Origin: Nissolia schottii
Lineage: Eukaryota > Streptophyta > Magnoliopsida > Fabales > Fabaceae
Assembly (NCBI GenBank): GCA_003254905.1
Contig: QANU01029220.1
Coordinates: 1,389,770 to 1,453,769 of the forward strand
Direction of reading: 5' to 3'
DNA: 64,000 nt
The position numbers and the translations under genes were made by a program. The notes under the pieces were generated by a model, which saw only the letters and a program-made list of their open reading frames with translations, did not search any database and had not been told where the DNA came from. The first letter of the stretch is position 1, and every line of letters begins with the position of its first letter. Positions 13,062 to 22,400 of the stretch are shown in pieces.

Positions 13062-14034
13062 GGTTATCAAACTCGAGAGTTTAAGTAAGCTCGTGGAACC
13101 TCCGTAAACTTGGATCATAAACCCGTACGAGTTTACCTATTATTAAAAAAATATTTAAAAAACTATTATGCTACAAAAATATATTTAATAAAAATTGAAA
13201 TTCATAAATACTTTTAATTCCATAACAAAGCACAAATAAAGATGAAATATATGAGTTCTAAATTCAATTCATACATAATACATATGTTTGAACTAGAACA
13301 TATCCTCCTTCACATAAACTTAATGACAAGCAAGATCTATCCACACAAGAGAGAAGTGGTGTGTTGAGCAACCAACATAACAAATGTATATAAAGAATAA
13401 TGTTACTCATTCTTGACAGAAGTAGCCTGCTTCAAGCCGATAGCAAAGAATTTAGTGATGACTTCGAGGGGCATACCCTTTGTTTATGGAACCTTCAAGA
13501 ACACAAATATCTAGGAGATGACACACACAACAACATAAACACCTAAGATACCAATGAGTCTCATAGTACTGAGCATCACAAGAAGCGAGTATGTGACGAT
13601 GATGACCCTAATCCAAAACACTAAAACACAGATAGCGATGCAGCGGCCACGCACCCTGGTAGGAAAGATCTCTGAGCAAAGGATGAAATATATACGATGG
13701 ATTAGTGACAGAGCACGATGGAGGAGCACAACGAAGCACGATTGCAGGCGCCACTGTGAATGACAACTTTGAAACACTCAAACGACCTAAATCTAAAAAC
13801 TCATAGACGTGCAAAACGACGTCGTTTTGCTTGTTTTGTCCTTAAAAAAAACCACAACTGTGGTAAACTTGTGAACTTATCAGTAAACTCGCGATTTTAT
13901 GCGAGTTCACACGAGTTTACCGGAGTTCAGCCGAGTTTACCTAGAAACGAGTTTACATGCAAATCAGCTCGATTTTACTACCTAGGAATGTAAACTCATG
14001 CGAATTTACGAGTTAAAACGCGATTTTGATAACC
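13062..14034. mobile_element. Nested non-autonomous DNA transposon, GGTTATCAAA family
   Basis: The 973-bp insertion begins GGTTATCAAACTCG and ends with a match to the inverted GGTTATCAAAATCG. Its ends carry many copies of CGAGTTTAC in direct and inverted orientation (for example near 13127, 13905-13955). A diverged left end of the same family is at 37999 and a right end at about 44566-44936. No transposase domain is recognisable in the short open frames at 13511-13814. The superfamily is not clear, and no clean target duplication is visible. Confidence 0.6.
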
Positions 14035-14587
14035 ATGATCGGGAGGTAGTAATCCAAATAAATATCTTTTATAAAAGTAGTCCATGTTACCACTTAAAAG
14101 GCTATGTAAATTATCTTAATAATCTAAATTATCAATAATTATATCACACTAAATAAGTTAATATAGATTATTAAATAATTTAAAAAATAAATTACCAATA
14201 ACCTACATATATTAGCTCGTACTAAGCACCACCCTTAATGATAAGTGCTTGTTCAAACACATGACAATGGCAATTGTCATAATTTCTGTAGTCGGATAAA
14301 TAAATGAAAAGACACTAGTTTTCAATAACATTGACTGGACCCATCTCCTCCATAAATTCCTGTTAGGATAAAAATAGAAGAAGTGTCGTGTTAGTCACAT
14401 GAACGTAATTCGTCAAATAAAGGAGACAAATGGATCCAAAATTCCACATCAATCATCTTTGTATGAATTTATAACCGATTCTTTTATGAGAGAAAATATT
14501 GGTTTCGATGGAAGTTTTTTCTCTAATGAAAAAGATGCAAACAAAAGAAATATCTAGATGCAAATTCATCTGTCTTTTATTACATTT

Positions 14588-14700
14588 GGTCATAGGTTTT
14601 GGACTAAGAATTACATTTTGGTTCATCACTACCTCTGGTCATAGGTTTTGGACTAAGAATTACATTTGTAATTAAGAATTACATTTGTAATTTAACTTAA
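14588..14700. repeat. Short tandem duplication, 49-bp period
   Basis: A phrase of about 31 bases starting GGTCATAGGTTTTGGACTAA occurs at 14588 and 14637. Its tail AAGAATTACATTTGTAATT is repeated once more just after. Simple local duplication in non-coding DNA. Confidence 0.8.
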
Positions 14701-14989
14701 CTCTATAATATTAAATTAAGATATAATTTGTACAAAAAGTGATAAATAGTAATGAAGCCCACGCCCAAGGACAACGTAGGGTAGGTGCCCTCCAAATTGG
14801 ACCCCTTGGTGGCATTTGACCCTCTGGGAAACTTTCCAACTAATTAAATAATAAAACTCTCATAAGCCATTTCAGCACGTCACAGAAAAAGAGAAAATTC
14901 ATAAGCATCTATCTATGTAATCTTCTTGATTTCTCTATTGATTATTATAAAAATGAACGACTAATATAGTATATTCATGCATAATCATA

Positions 14990-15450
14990 TCAGAATCCAT
15001 GTTTGATGAAAAATGAGAACCGAGTTCTCTTCTATTGATGGATTGTCCTTATATACAATTAGGTAATGCTACGTGAACAATAAAATTGAATAATAAAATT
15101 AGATAACATATAAAAATGCAATAAGATGTGAGTGCACATGTTGAGTATAATAATTATGCGGAGTTCATGTACACTCACATCTTATTGTATTTGTATACGT
15201 TGTCTAATTTTATTGTGCAAGTAACATTACCCAATACAATTACAAAGAGAAGAGAATTTGAGCTTGTGCAACTTAGTTGAAAATAACTAACTATGCTGAC
15301 GAGACAAAACTAAAACTAATCACTAACTAACTCAATCGATACAATGACTAATTTATCCCTGAGTTTTACATATAATTACAAGCTTAACCTTGAGTCCTTA
15401 ATAAACCTCCCCTCAAGTTGGAAGGAAGATATCCATTATCCCCCCACTTG
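14990..15450 (-). mobile_element. Copia 3' end and LTR fossil, minus orientation
   Basis: On the minus strand, 15450-15403 encodes the last residues of a Copia RNase H region, followed by a purine-rich tract and an LTR beginning near 15402. The LTR matches the plus-oriented LTR at 15931 block by block (AAGGACTCAAGG, TTAGTCATTGTATC, GAGTTAGTTAGTGATTA, ATATAAGGACAATCCATCAAT). A MITE at 15062-15233 interrupts it. It is only the end of an element, broken and not autonomous; the match between the two LTRs is clear but imperfect, so not very recent. Confidence 0.75.
15062..15233. mobile_element. Foldback MITE, Mutator-like, inside the Copia LTR
   Basis: 172-bp element with long terminal inverted repeats: left GGTAATGCTACGTGAACAAT, right (inverted) GGGTAATGTTACTTGCACAA, continuing through CAATAAGATGTGAGTG. 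The flanks carry a 9-bp direct repeat ATACAATTA (15053-15061 and 15234-15242), the duplication length typical of Mutator-like elements. The loop is about 25 bases. It splits LTR sequence, so it inserted after the Copia element. Confidence 0.8.
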
Positions 15451-15563
15451 GAAGAACATTCTTGTTGAGATGGGAACCTACTTTCAAGTGCAGGTAACAT
15501 TTTATTACCATAGCTTTTGACCTCTCGTCTTTCTCTCCAGAAAATGCAAGGTGTCTCTATCAG
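15451..15563 (+). pseudogene. Copied fragment of the FPS gene (exon 8 end plus intron)
   Basis: 113 bases match 9220-9333 of the FPS gene with roughly three differences: the last 43 bases of exon 8, the donor GTAACA and about 71 bases of the following intron. Intron retention shows a DNA-level copy, not a reverse-transcribed mRNA. It cannot make protein. It sits precisely between two oppositely oriented Copia ends and is followed by another small patch copied from nearby DNA. Confidence 0.95.
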
Positions 15564-15564
15564 T

Positions 15565-15585
15565 AAATGTATATAAAAAATAATG
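15565..15585 (+). repeat. 21-bp patch matching 13382-13402
   Basis: AAATGTATATAAA(A/G)AATAATG occurs here and inside the nested element at 13382-13402 with one difference. Its position immediately after the FPS patch suggests a second local template used in the same repair event. A chance match in AT-rich DNA is possible. Confidence 0.55.
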
Positions 15586-15599
15586 ACTAAGTTGAGTCA

Positions 15600-16165
15600 A
15601 TTTGTTTCTCAACCAAAGACAAGTCATCTTACAACAGCCCCTCAAAGCTTATCCAAGGAAAAGTCTATTCTTTCCAGCAACAATCGCACTTACTCTCTCA
15701 ACATTTACTGATGTCAATAATTGTATTGACACTAGAAATGATTAAACACGTTGACATTAACTTTGTTAGAGATCGTGTCCAATCCAGCCTCTTGAAGCTC
15801 ATCCATGTCAATTCTGCCGATCAATTGGTTGATCTACTAACAAAAGCCCTTCTAGCACCTCAATTTCAGAACTTAACTTCCAAGTTGGGGATGTTGGATA
15901 TCTTCCATCCAATTTGAGTGGGGGGGGGGGTGTAAGGACTCAAGGCTAGACTTGTAATTATATATGTAAAACTTAGGATAGATTAGTCATTGTATCTATT
16001 GAGTTAGTTAGTGATTAATTGTTAATTTTGCCTAGTCAACATAGTTAGTTAATTTCAGCTGAGCTGTACTATCTCAAATTCCCCTTATCTCTGTAATTGT
16101 ATATAAGCACAATCCATCAATGGAAGAGAACTCAATTCTCATCACAACATAGATTTTAATATGTA
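15600..16165 (+). mobile_element. Copia (Ty1-type) 3' end and LTR fossil, plus orientation
   Basis: A frame at 15711-15917 gives the typical Copia RNase H tail: KHVDINFVRDRV, then LIHVNSADQLVDLLTKAL and SKLGMLDIFHP. It is followed by a G-rich polypurine tract (15918-15930) and an LTR starting TGTAAGGACTCAAGG at 15931, with a TATA-like TATATAAGC near 16101; the far edge near 16165 is uncertain. Upstream, 15600-15710 is degraded element sequence. This is a terminal remnant, broken, with no gag, integrase or main RT present. Confidence 0.8.
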
Positions 16166-16527
16166 AGATATACTGTAAACTGGAATTTATATTAACATAA
16201 TTTGTTAGTATAGTTAACATGTGTCATCCAATCAAGTGTTATTATAGTATGAACGAACTTTTTTGTGGTAGTACGTATGAGAATTAATCACTTTTATTAA
16301 TGGGTCAATTATAATGATATTACATCAAAACTAATTTTTAATAAATATTTTAAAATATAATTAAGAATAATAGGATCTATCAAAAGAAAACATTAAATAG
16401 AGAGGTGGAAAAAAAATAAAAATAAAAATAAAAGCTTACTCCAGATATACAGGGGTACAAAAATGATTATTTAATTAATATCTATTACTATTATAAACAT
16501 GTTGAAGCCTTTTTAATCATGATTCTT

Positions 16528-17045
16528 CAAACTGGATCAGACCGGCTGGAAACCGGTCATGTGTCTAGTTCGGATGATGCTTCAAAATCACTTCTCCGTT
16601 TTCACGTTCTCTTCTTCTTTTCTGTAGTTTGCGTTTCTTTCTCGTTCCAACGTGAGGAAACCCTTTGTTGTCGTTTCTCGTTCAGTCATTCTCCATCACA
16701 CTATCCTCCGTCGCATTGTCCTCTTACCTTTATGTTTGTTTATTGTCCTTTCCCGGTGCATTTCAGTCCTTAGCTATACTCCGTAGGTAACCATCATGGC
16801 TCACTCACTTTGATGCTTTTTGTAAATTAGCAAATCAGTTGTTGCTTGTGACTTTTGAAAAGTTGGACTCAAAATAGCGAGGAAACTTACTTTTTATTTG
16901 AATTTTGAGCTATGTATGTATATGCCTTGTGAATTTTTAATTTGTAGGTAATGGCATAATACTCTGGTTTTTAAATCCAATTTACTATAGACCAGTTCAA
17001 ACCGGTTGCATCAGTGACTGGTTTGATGCTTGGTCTAGTTTAGAG
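16528..17045. repeat. Possible DNA-transposon remnant with CCGGTT-rich ends
   Basis: Left AAACTGGATCAGACCGG with ACCGGT, and right (inverted) AAACTAGACCAAGCATC with an upstream AACCGGTT, give weak inverted symmetry over about 515 bp. The CT-rich middle holds an 84-codon open frame without any domain. No target duplication is convincing. Confidence 0.35.
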
Positions 17046-17351
17046 AACCATGTTTTTATAATAAAATTTGTTTTCTAAATATACCCTTATTTTTTTACTT
17101 ATTCAAATTTCACAAACAGTTAAAAAATTTGAATGAGGTACTTTTCGATTTTTGGTTTATCTAACCACCCAAAACTATTTAGAAATTTCACAAACTGCTT
17201 ATTTGTGCCAGCAACCCCACTAATATAGATAATGTACAAAAAAGAAATTAATATATAAATAGAAAGAGGTAACAATGTTGCTAGAGATACAAACATTACA
17301 AAACAAAAAAATAAACATTAACACACGCATGATAAACAATATTAAACACAG

Positions 17352-17577
17352 AGTTCTGCTACACGTACACAAAAAATCATACACCATACATACACCTCAT
17401 ACTTATATACATAAAGTTTGTGTTTTAACTCATGTAATGTTTGTGCACTTAATTAAGTATAGTTGAGAGTATTATTTACAAGTCTGTAATGTTTGTGCAC
17501 TCGTAAGAATAAAGTTTGTGCATTATTAATGGTGTATGTATGGGTGTATGAAATTGGGTGTACATGTAGCATTTTTG
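17352..17577. mobile_element. 226-bp MITE, copy 1 (Mutator-like target duplication)
   Basis: Ends are AGTTCTGCTACACGTACAC on the left and, inverted, CAAAAATGCTACATGTACAC on the right. Flanked by a perfect 10-bp direct repeat TTAAACACAG (17342-17351 and 17578-17587). The inside carries several AAAGTTTGTG / ATGTTTGTGCAC motifs. A second copy of exactly the same length in inverted orientation is at 59343-59568. No coding potential. Confidence 0.85.
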
Positions 17578-17806
17578 TTAAACACAGGTGTGTCTATGCA
17601 CTCACAAAATAGATAAACAAACATCATCAAACACATAAATGAGTAATATTAAATACAAGCGTGCTAGTGTATTCATAAATGTTTGGTGACAATGTTTGTT
17701 TTTATGTTTTGGAATATTTATTTCTCCATTTTATAATGTTTGTTTCTTTGTATGGTGTACATAGAGTGTCGACTTTTGCGGTGCACGAATAGTATTTTTG
17801 TTTTTT

Positions 17807-18303
17807 GATACACATGTACAAACTTTTGACCAAAGAAACATACAATAATTTTTGAACAAGTATGCACAAACTTTCTTACAAATATGCACACACTTTTGAA
17901 AAATAAAAAATATCGAATATAATGATAACAAAAATGAAAACTCTTGGATTCATAAATATTAATATGGAAATGAAAAAAAAATGATGAGAAATTGGGGAAG
18001 AAAAGAGAAAAAAAGAGAGTAGAAGAGGTGTATATTAGGACGCGTGAGTTATACAATAGTTAACAAATTTTAGGTGATACACATGTATAAACTTTTGATC
18101 AATTAGACATGCATCAATTTTTGAACAAACATTCACAAACTCTCTTATAAATATGCACACACTTTTAAAAAATAAAAAATATCGAATATGATAGAAACGA
18201 AAACGAAACCACTTTGCTTCATAGAGATTAAAATGAAAAAAAATGAAAAATTGAAAAAGAAAGAGAGAAAAAAATAGAAGAGACACCTATTAAAAAGAGT
18301 AAA
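17807..18303. repeat. Two tandem units of the TTTGTGCA repeat family
   Basis: Unit A starts GATACACATGTACAAACTTTT at 17807; unit B starts GATACACATGTATAAACTTTT at 18076 (period 269). Both run through ATGCACACACTTTT, AAATATCGAATAT, then purine-rich AAGAAAGAGAG-like tails. A third, inverted relative is at 12101-12350. Probably a tandemly duplicated non-autonomous transposon end. Confidence 0.7.
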
Positions 18304-18690
18304 TTGTATAACCATTATGCACTGATTTTAGATTATATGCGCAGCATATCTCACGAGGTAAATAATGATATTAAGCTTATCCAGAACTGTCAAAATCGCT
18401 TACACCCAGCCGCCTTGATAATATCTCGCATTCGCGAACTTTTATCAAAGAATTGGGTGGTGCATCTTCAACATGTCTTCAGGGAGTCCAACCGAGTTGC
18501 TGATTGTCTTGCCAATCTGAGTCACAACCTTGACAACTTTGAGATCATTTATTTTGATGTGGCTCCGGTGCCTATTCACACATTACTTTTGAATGATCTG
18601 ATTCAGATCGCGTGGTCTCATAGAGACTAATTTTTGGTTTTCTTTTCTTTTTGGGGTTTAGTCTCTTCGTCAAAAAAAAAAAAAAATTAG
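18304..18690 (+). mobile_element. 5'-truncated LINE (L1-type), RNase H end
   Basis: A 108-codon frame matches the C-terminal RNase H domain that plant L1-type LINEs and related RVT_3 proteins carry: ...HPAALIISRIRELLSKNW, then HVFRESNRVADCLANLSHN. It ends at a TAA/TTTTT region and is followed by an A-run (18673-18687), as expected for a LINE 3' end. All upstream reverse-transcriptase parts are absent, consistent with 5' truncation during target-primed insertion. No obvious target duplication. Confidence 0.75.
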
Positions 18691-19461
18691 TGGTTGCTTC
18701 CCACAGTCATACGCGCCATGGCTAAAAAAGTTGAACAAAATGGGACACAAAAACAAAATATAAATAAATAAAATAAAATAAAACAAAAAAAAAGTTCATT
18801 TACTTTTCAAGTTACAAACTTCAATTGGCAACTACCTCTTCACTTTCCATTTTTTTCACATCCAATTATTTTTTCAATTTCTTTTCTACCGTCATTCAAT
18901 CATTCAATTCATTTCCGTCTACTGGTTCAATCAATGTCTCTCTGATTATCCACTCTCAAAAACCTTCACTTTTTTTTTTTGTTTTTTGTTTTTTTTTCCA
19001 TTTTTTCCCTCTTTGACAATTTTTCTGCTTCTTTCTGCGTTGTTTCTTTCAACCATTCATGTTGAATTTGTAAACGTAACAAAAAATAATAATTTTGAAT
19101 TAACAAGACTTGGATCAACAGTTTCCGTAGTTCTTGGCAGAACCATGATTTAATTTTTCTTCATATAAGCTTTCTTCCGATTCATGGGTTAGTTTTTCTT
19201 CCTTCTGTTCACTGCTTTTGACCTGTGTTGATTTTTCTTGTTCTGGGTTTTATCACTTCCCCTTGTTCGTTCATTCAATTTCTGCAGTGTCCCATTTATT
19301 GTATAGTACTCATTTTTTCTTCCCCTTCTGCTTACACTGCATTCCCCTTTTGGAAAATCTTTCTGGGGTGCCCTTTAGAATCAGCAGAAAAAAGTTCACA
19401 TTTTTAGCTCAAGATTCTTGTACCCTTTTGAGGGTTTTCTTTTTTATTTTTTTGCTGCGTA
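18691..19461. promoter_or_regulatory. Upstream region and probable 5' UTR of the C2-GRAM gene
   Basis: T- and C-rich DNA without coding signal. The last few hundred bases (from about 19000) have the pyrimidine-rich look of a plant leader; the first in-frame ATG that opens a C2 domain is at 19462. No clear TATA box can be fixed. Confidence 0.4.
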
Positions 19462-22400
19462 ATGAAGCTTGTGGTTCGTGTGATTGAGGCAAAGAACTTG
19501 CCACCTACGGATCCCAATGGATTGAGTGACCCATATGTGAGGTTGCAGTTGGGGAGGCAGAGGCACAAGACCAAGGTGATCAAGAAGAGCTTGAATCCGA
19601 GGTGGGATGAAGAGTTCAGCTTTAGGGTCGATGACCTCAATGAAGAGCTTGTTATCTCTGTCATGGATGAAGACAAGTTCTTCAATGATGACTTTGTGGG
19701 TCAACTCAGGGTGCCGATATCACTTGTTTTTGATGAGGAGATCAAGTCCCTTGGCACTGCTTGGTACTCTTTGCAGCCAAAGAGCAAGAAGTCCAAGAAC
19801 AAGGAATCCGGTGTGTTTTATGCTGCTAAACTGAATTATATAGTAGTTTAATGATTACCTTATCTAGCATTTATGTTGCCAAGTTTAGTTTAGGCTGGTA
19901 CTTGCATCATGTCTAATTTGGTACTTAAGATCTTACATCTCAAAAGGCCATTTGTCTTTTTGGAAAATAATGTGCTCATTAACTGTGAAGATGAATATAT
20001 GTATCAATCATGATTCTGCTGCTATTTTGAGCTTGAGTTCTGGCATTTATTTTCTTTTTCTTGCCAGATGAGGTTTGTTTCAGTTCTTACCTTACCTAGC
20101 ATTTACGCGGCGAAGTTTAGTTTAGGACTCCCTCCTTGTAGTAATGTCATATTTGTTTTGTAGTTAATATATGTTATATGACTGATAAGATGGTGGTACT
20201 TGCATCATGTCTAATTGGATCCTTAGGATCTTACGTCTCAAAAGGCTATTTGTTGCTAGTCTTTTGGAAAATAACGTGCTCATTAACTATGACATGAATG
20301 TATGATGAATCATTATTCAGCTGCTGTTTTGAACCTGGGTTCTGGCGTTTAATTTCTTTTTCTTGACAGGTGAGGTTCGTTTGAGTATATATTTTTCACA
20401 AAAGAATGTGGCCACGGATAATGGTGATCAATTGTTTTTCCCAAGAAAGATAGCTGATGCAGTCACCGAGTCGCCTTCAAGGTCTTCCACTGGCTATTCA
20501 AGCTCGTCTTCTCCTTCAAGGGAAGAAATTACATCTAAGGATGAGAAATCCAGCAATCAGAAAACGCTCACTGGCAGAATTGCTCAAATTTTTAATAAAG
20601 GTTCTGATGTGCCTTCAACCCCGACCCGTAGAAGCTTTGAGTCAGACCAATCTGAAATTATTAAAGCCGAAGTTAGTGAGATCAAGACTGACGATCAGTC
20701 CTCTAATGAAACTTTTGAAGAAGCTATGAGGAAAATTCAGTCTGCCGATCAAGGAAGTGAAATTCCTGGCAATTTACCAGGAGGGGTGTTTGCCGATCAA
20801 CTATATGTCATTGCACCTGAAGACTTGAACACGTTACTGTTTTCGTCTGATTCAGATTTTCTCAAGTCATTGGCAGATATACAGGGTACTACAGAACTGC
20901 AAATAGGATCTTGGAAGTTTGAGAATGGCGGAGAGAGCTTGAAAAGATTAGTTACTTACACCAAGGCTCCCAGCAAGTTAATTAAGGCCGTCAAAGCCTA
21001 TGAGGACCACACATATTTAAAAGCTGATGGGAAGAACTTTGCTGTTCTGGCCAGTGTCAGCACTCCCGATGTTGTGTATGGGAGCACCTTTAGGGTAGAA
21101 GTACTCTATATGATCACCCCTGGACCAGAGTTGCCGTCAGGAGAACAGTGTTCACATCTGGTTATATCGTGGCGAATGAATTTTCTGCAGAGCACCATGA
21201 TGAAAGGAATGATAGAAAATGGGGCTAGGCAAGGTATGAAGGAAAGCTTTGATCAGTATACCAGTTTGTTGTCTCAGACCCTTAAACCTGTTGATCCAAA
21301 GGATCTTAGTTCCAATAAGGAACAAGCTTTGGCATCATTACAAGCAGAGCCACAGTCAGATCGGAAGCTGGCAGTGCAGTATTTTGCTAACTTCACAGTG
21401 GTGTCAACATTTTTCATGGGGTTGTATGTCCTTGTGCACATTTGGCTGGCTGCACCTAGCACAGTTCAAGGGCTTGAGTTTGTTGGACTTGACTTGCCAG
21501 ATTCAATTGGTGAATTGATTGTTTGTGCTGTCCTGGTTCTTCAGTGTGAACGCATGCTGGGATTAATCTCACGCTTCATACAGGCCAGAGCACAAAAGGG
21601 TAATCTCACACTGAACAGACTTAGATACTTACTGTGTTTTCAATCTATATCCTTTATCTCCCTGATCTAGTGTTGCTTTTAGTGAAGTGTCCATGAAATT
21701 GTTTCTCTCTTTTGTCTTAGTTAATGGTTTACATTTGCATATTTTGGTGCTTATATAGATTTTTTTGTGCCTTTAAAATATTAGGTAGTGATCACGGAAT
21801 TAAAGCACAAGGAGATGGGTGGTTGCTAACTGTTGCCTTAATTGAAGGAAGCAATATAGCTTCTGTTCATTCTAGTGGTTTCTCGGATCCATATGTGGTG
21901 TTTACATGCAATGGGAAAACAAGAACCAGCTCAATCAAGTTCCAGAAATCTGATCCTTTATGGAATGGTAAATATCATGTCGTCATTTATCCTTTTCTGT
22001 GCTTATGACTCAAATTTGAATCTCCCACTCCAGTGATCTTTTACACACAACTCTATTTCTTCCTTACATGTGATCTTGATTGTTGCACCATTAATTGGTT
22101 TTTTATGTTAAGAGCATCGTCCATCTTTGCAGAAATTTTTGAATTTGATGCTATGGATGATCCTCCTTCTGTCCTGGATGTGGAAGTTTATGATTTTGAT
22201 GGACCTTTTGATGAAGCGGTGTCTCTAGGACATGCTGAAATCAATTTTCTAAAAGCAAACATCTCAGATCTTGCTGATATATGGGTTCCACTTGAAGGAA
22301 AGTTGGCTCTGGCTTGTCAGTCTAAGTTGCACTTGAGAATTTTCTTGGACAACACTAGAGGGGCCAATGTTGCAAAACACTATTTAAGTAAAATGGAGAA

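Larger units (their letters stand above)
12749..14234. mobile_element. PIF/Harbinger-like (Tourist-type) element with a nested insertion
   Basis: The left end GGGGTGTTTGGTAC and the right end (reverse complement GGGTGGTGCTTAGTAC) form an imperfect terminal inverted repeat. TTA flanks both sides (12746-12748 and 14235-14237), the usual PIF/Harbinger target duplication. Without the nested 973-bp insert the element is about 513 bp, close to the 486-bp relative at 58755-59240, to which its left half aligns in inverted orientation. No transposase is present. It holds an internal (ATT)n tract. Confidence 0.72.

Noticed and set aside
12894-13118. 74-codon minus-strand frame with an Asn run
   Set aside because: The run is only the translation of the (ATT)n microsatellite.
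16519-16773. 84-codon open frame
   Set aside because: CT-rich low-complexity product, no domain, inside a probable repeat.
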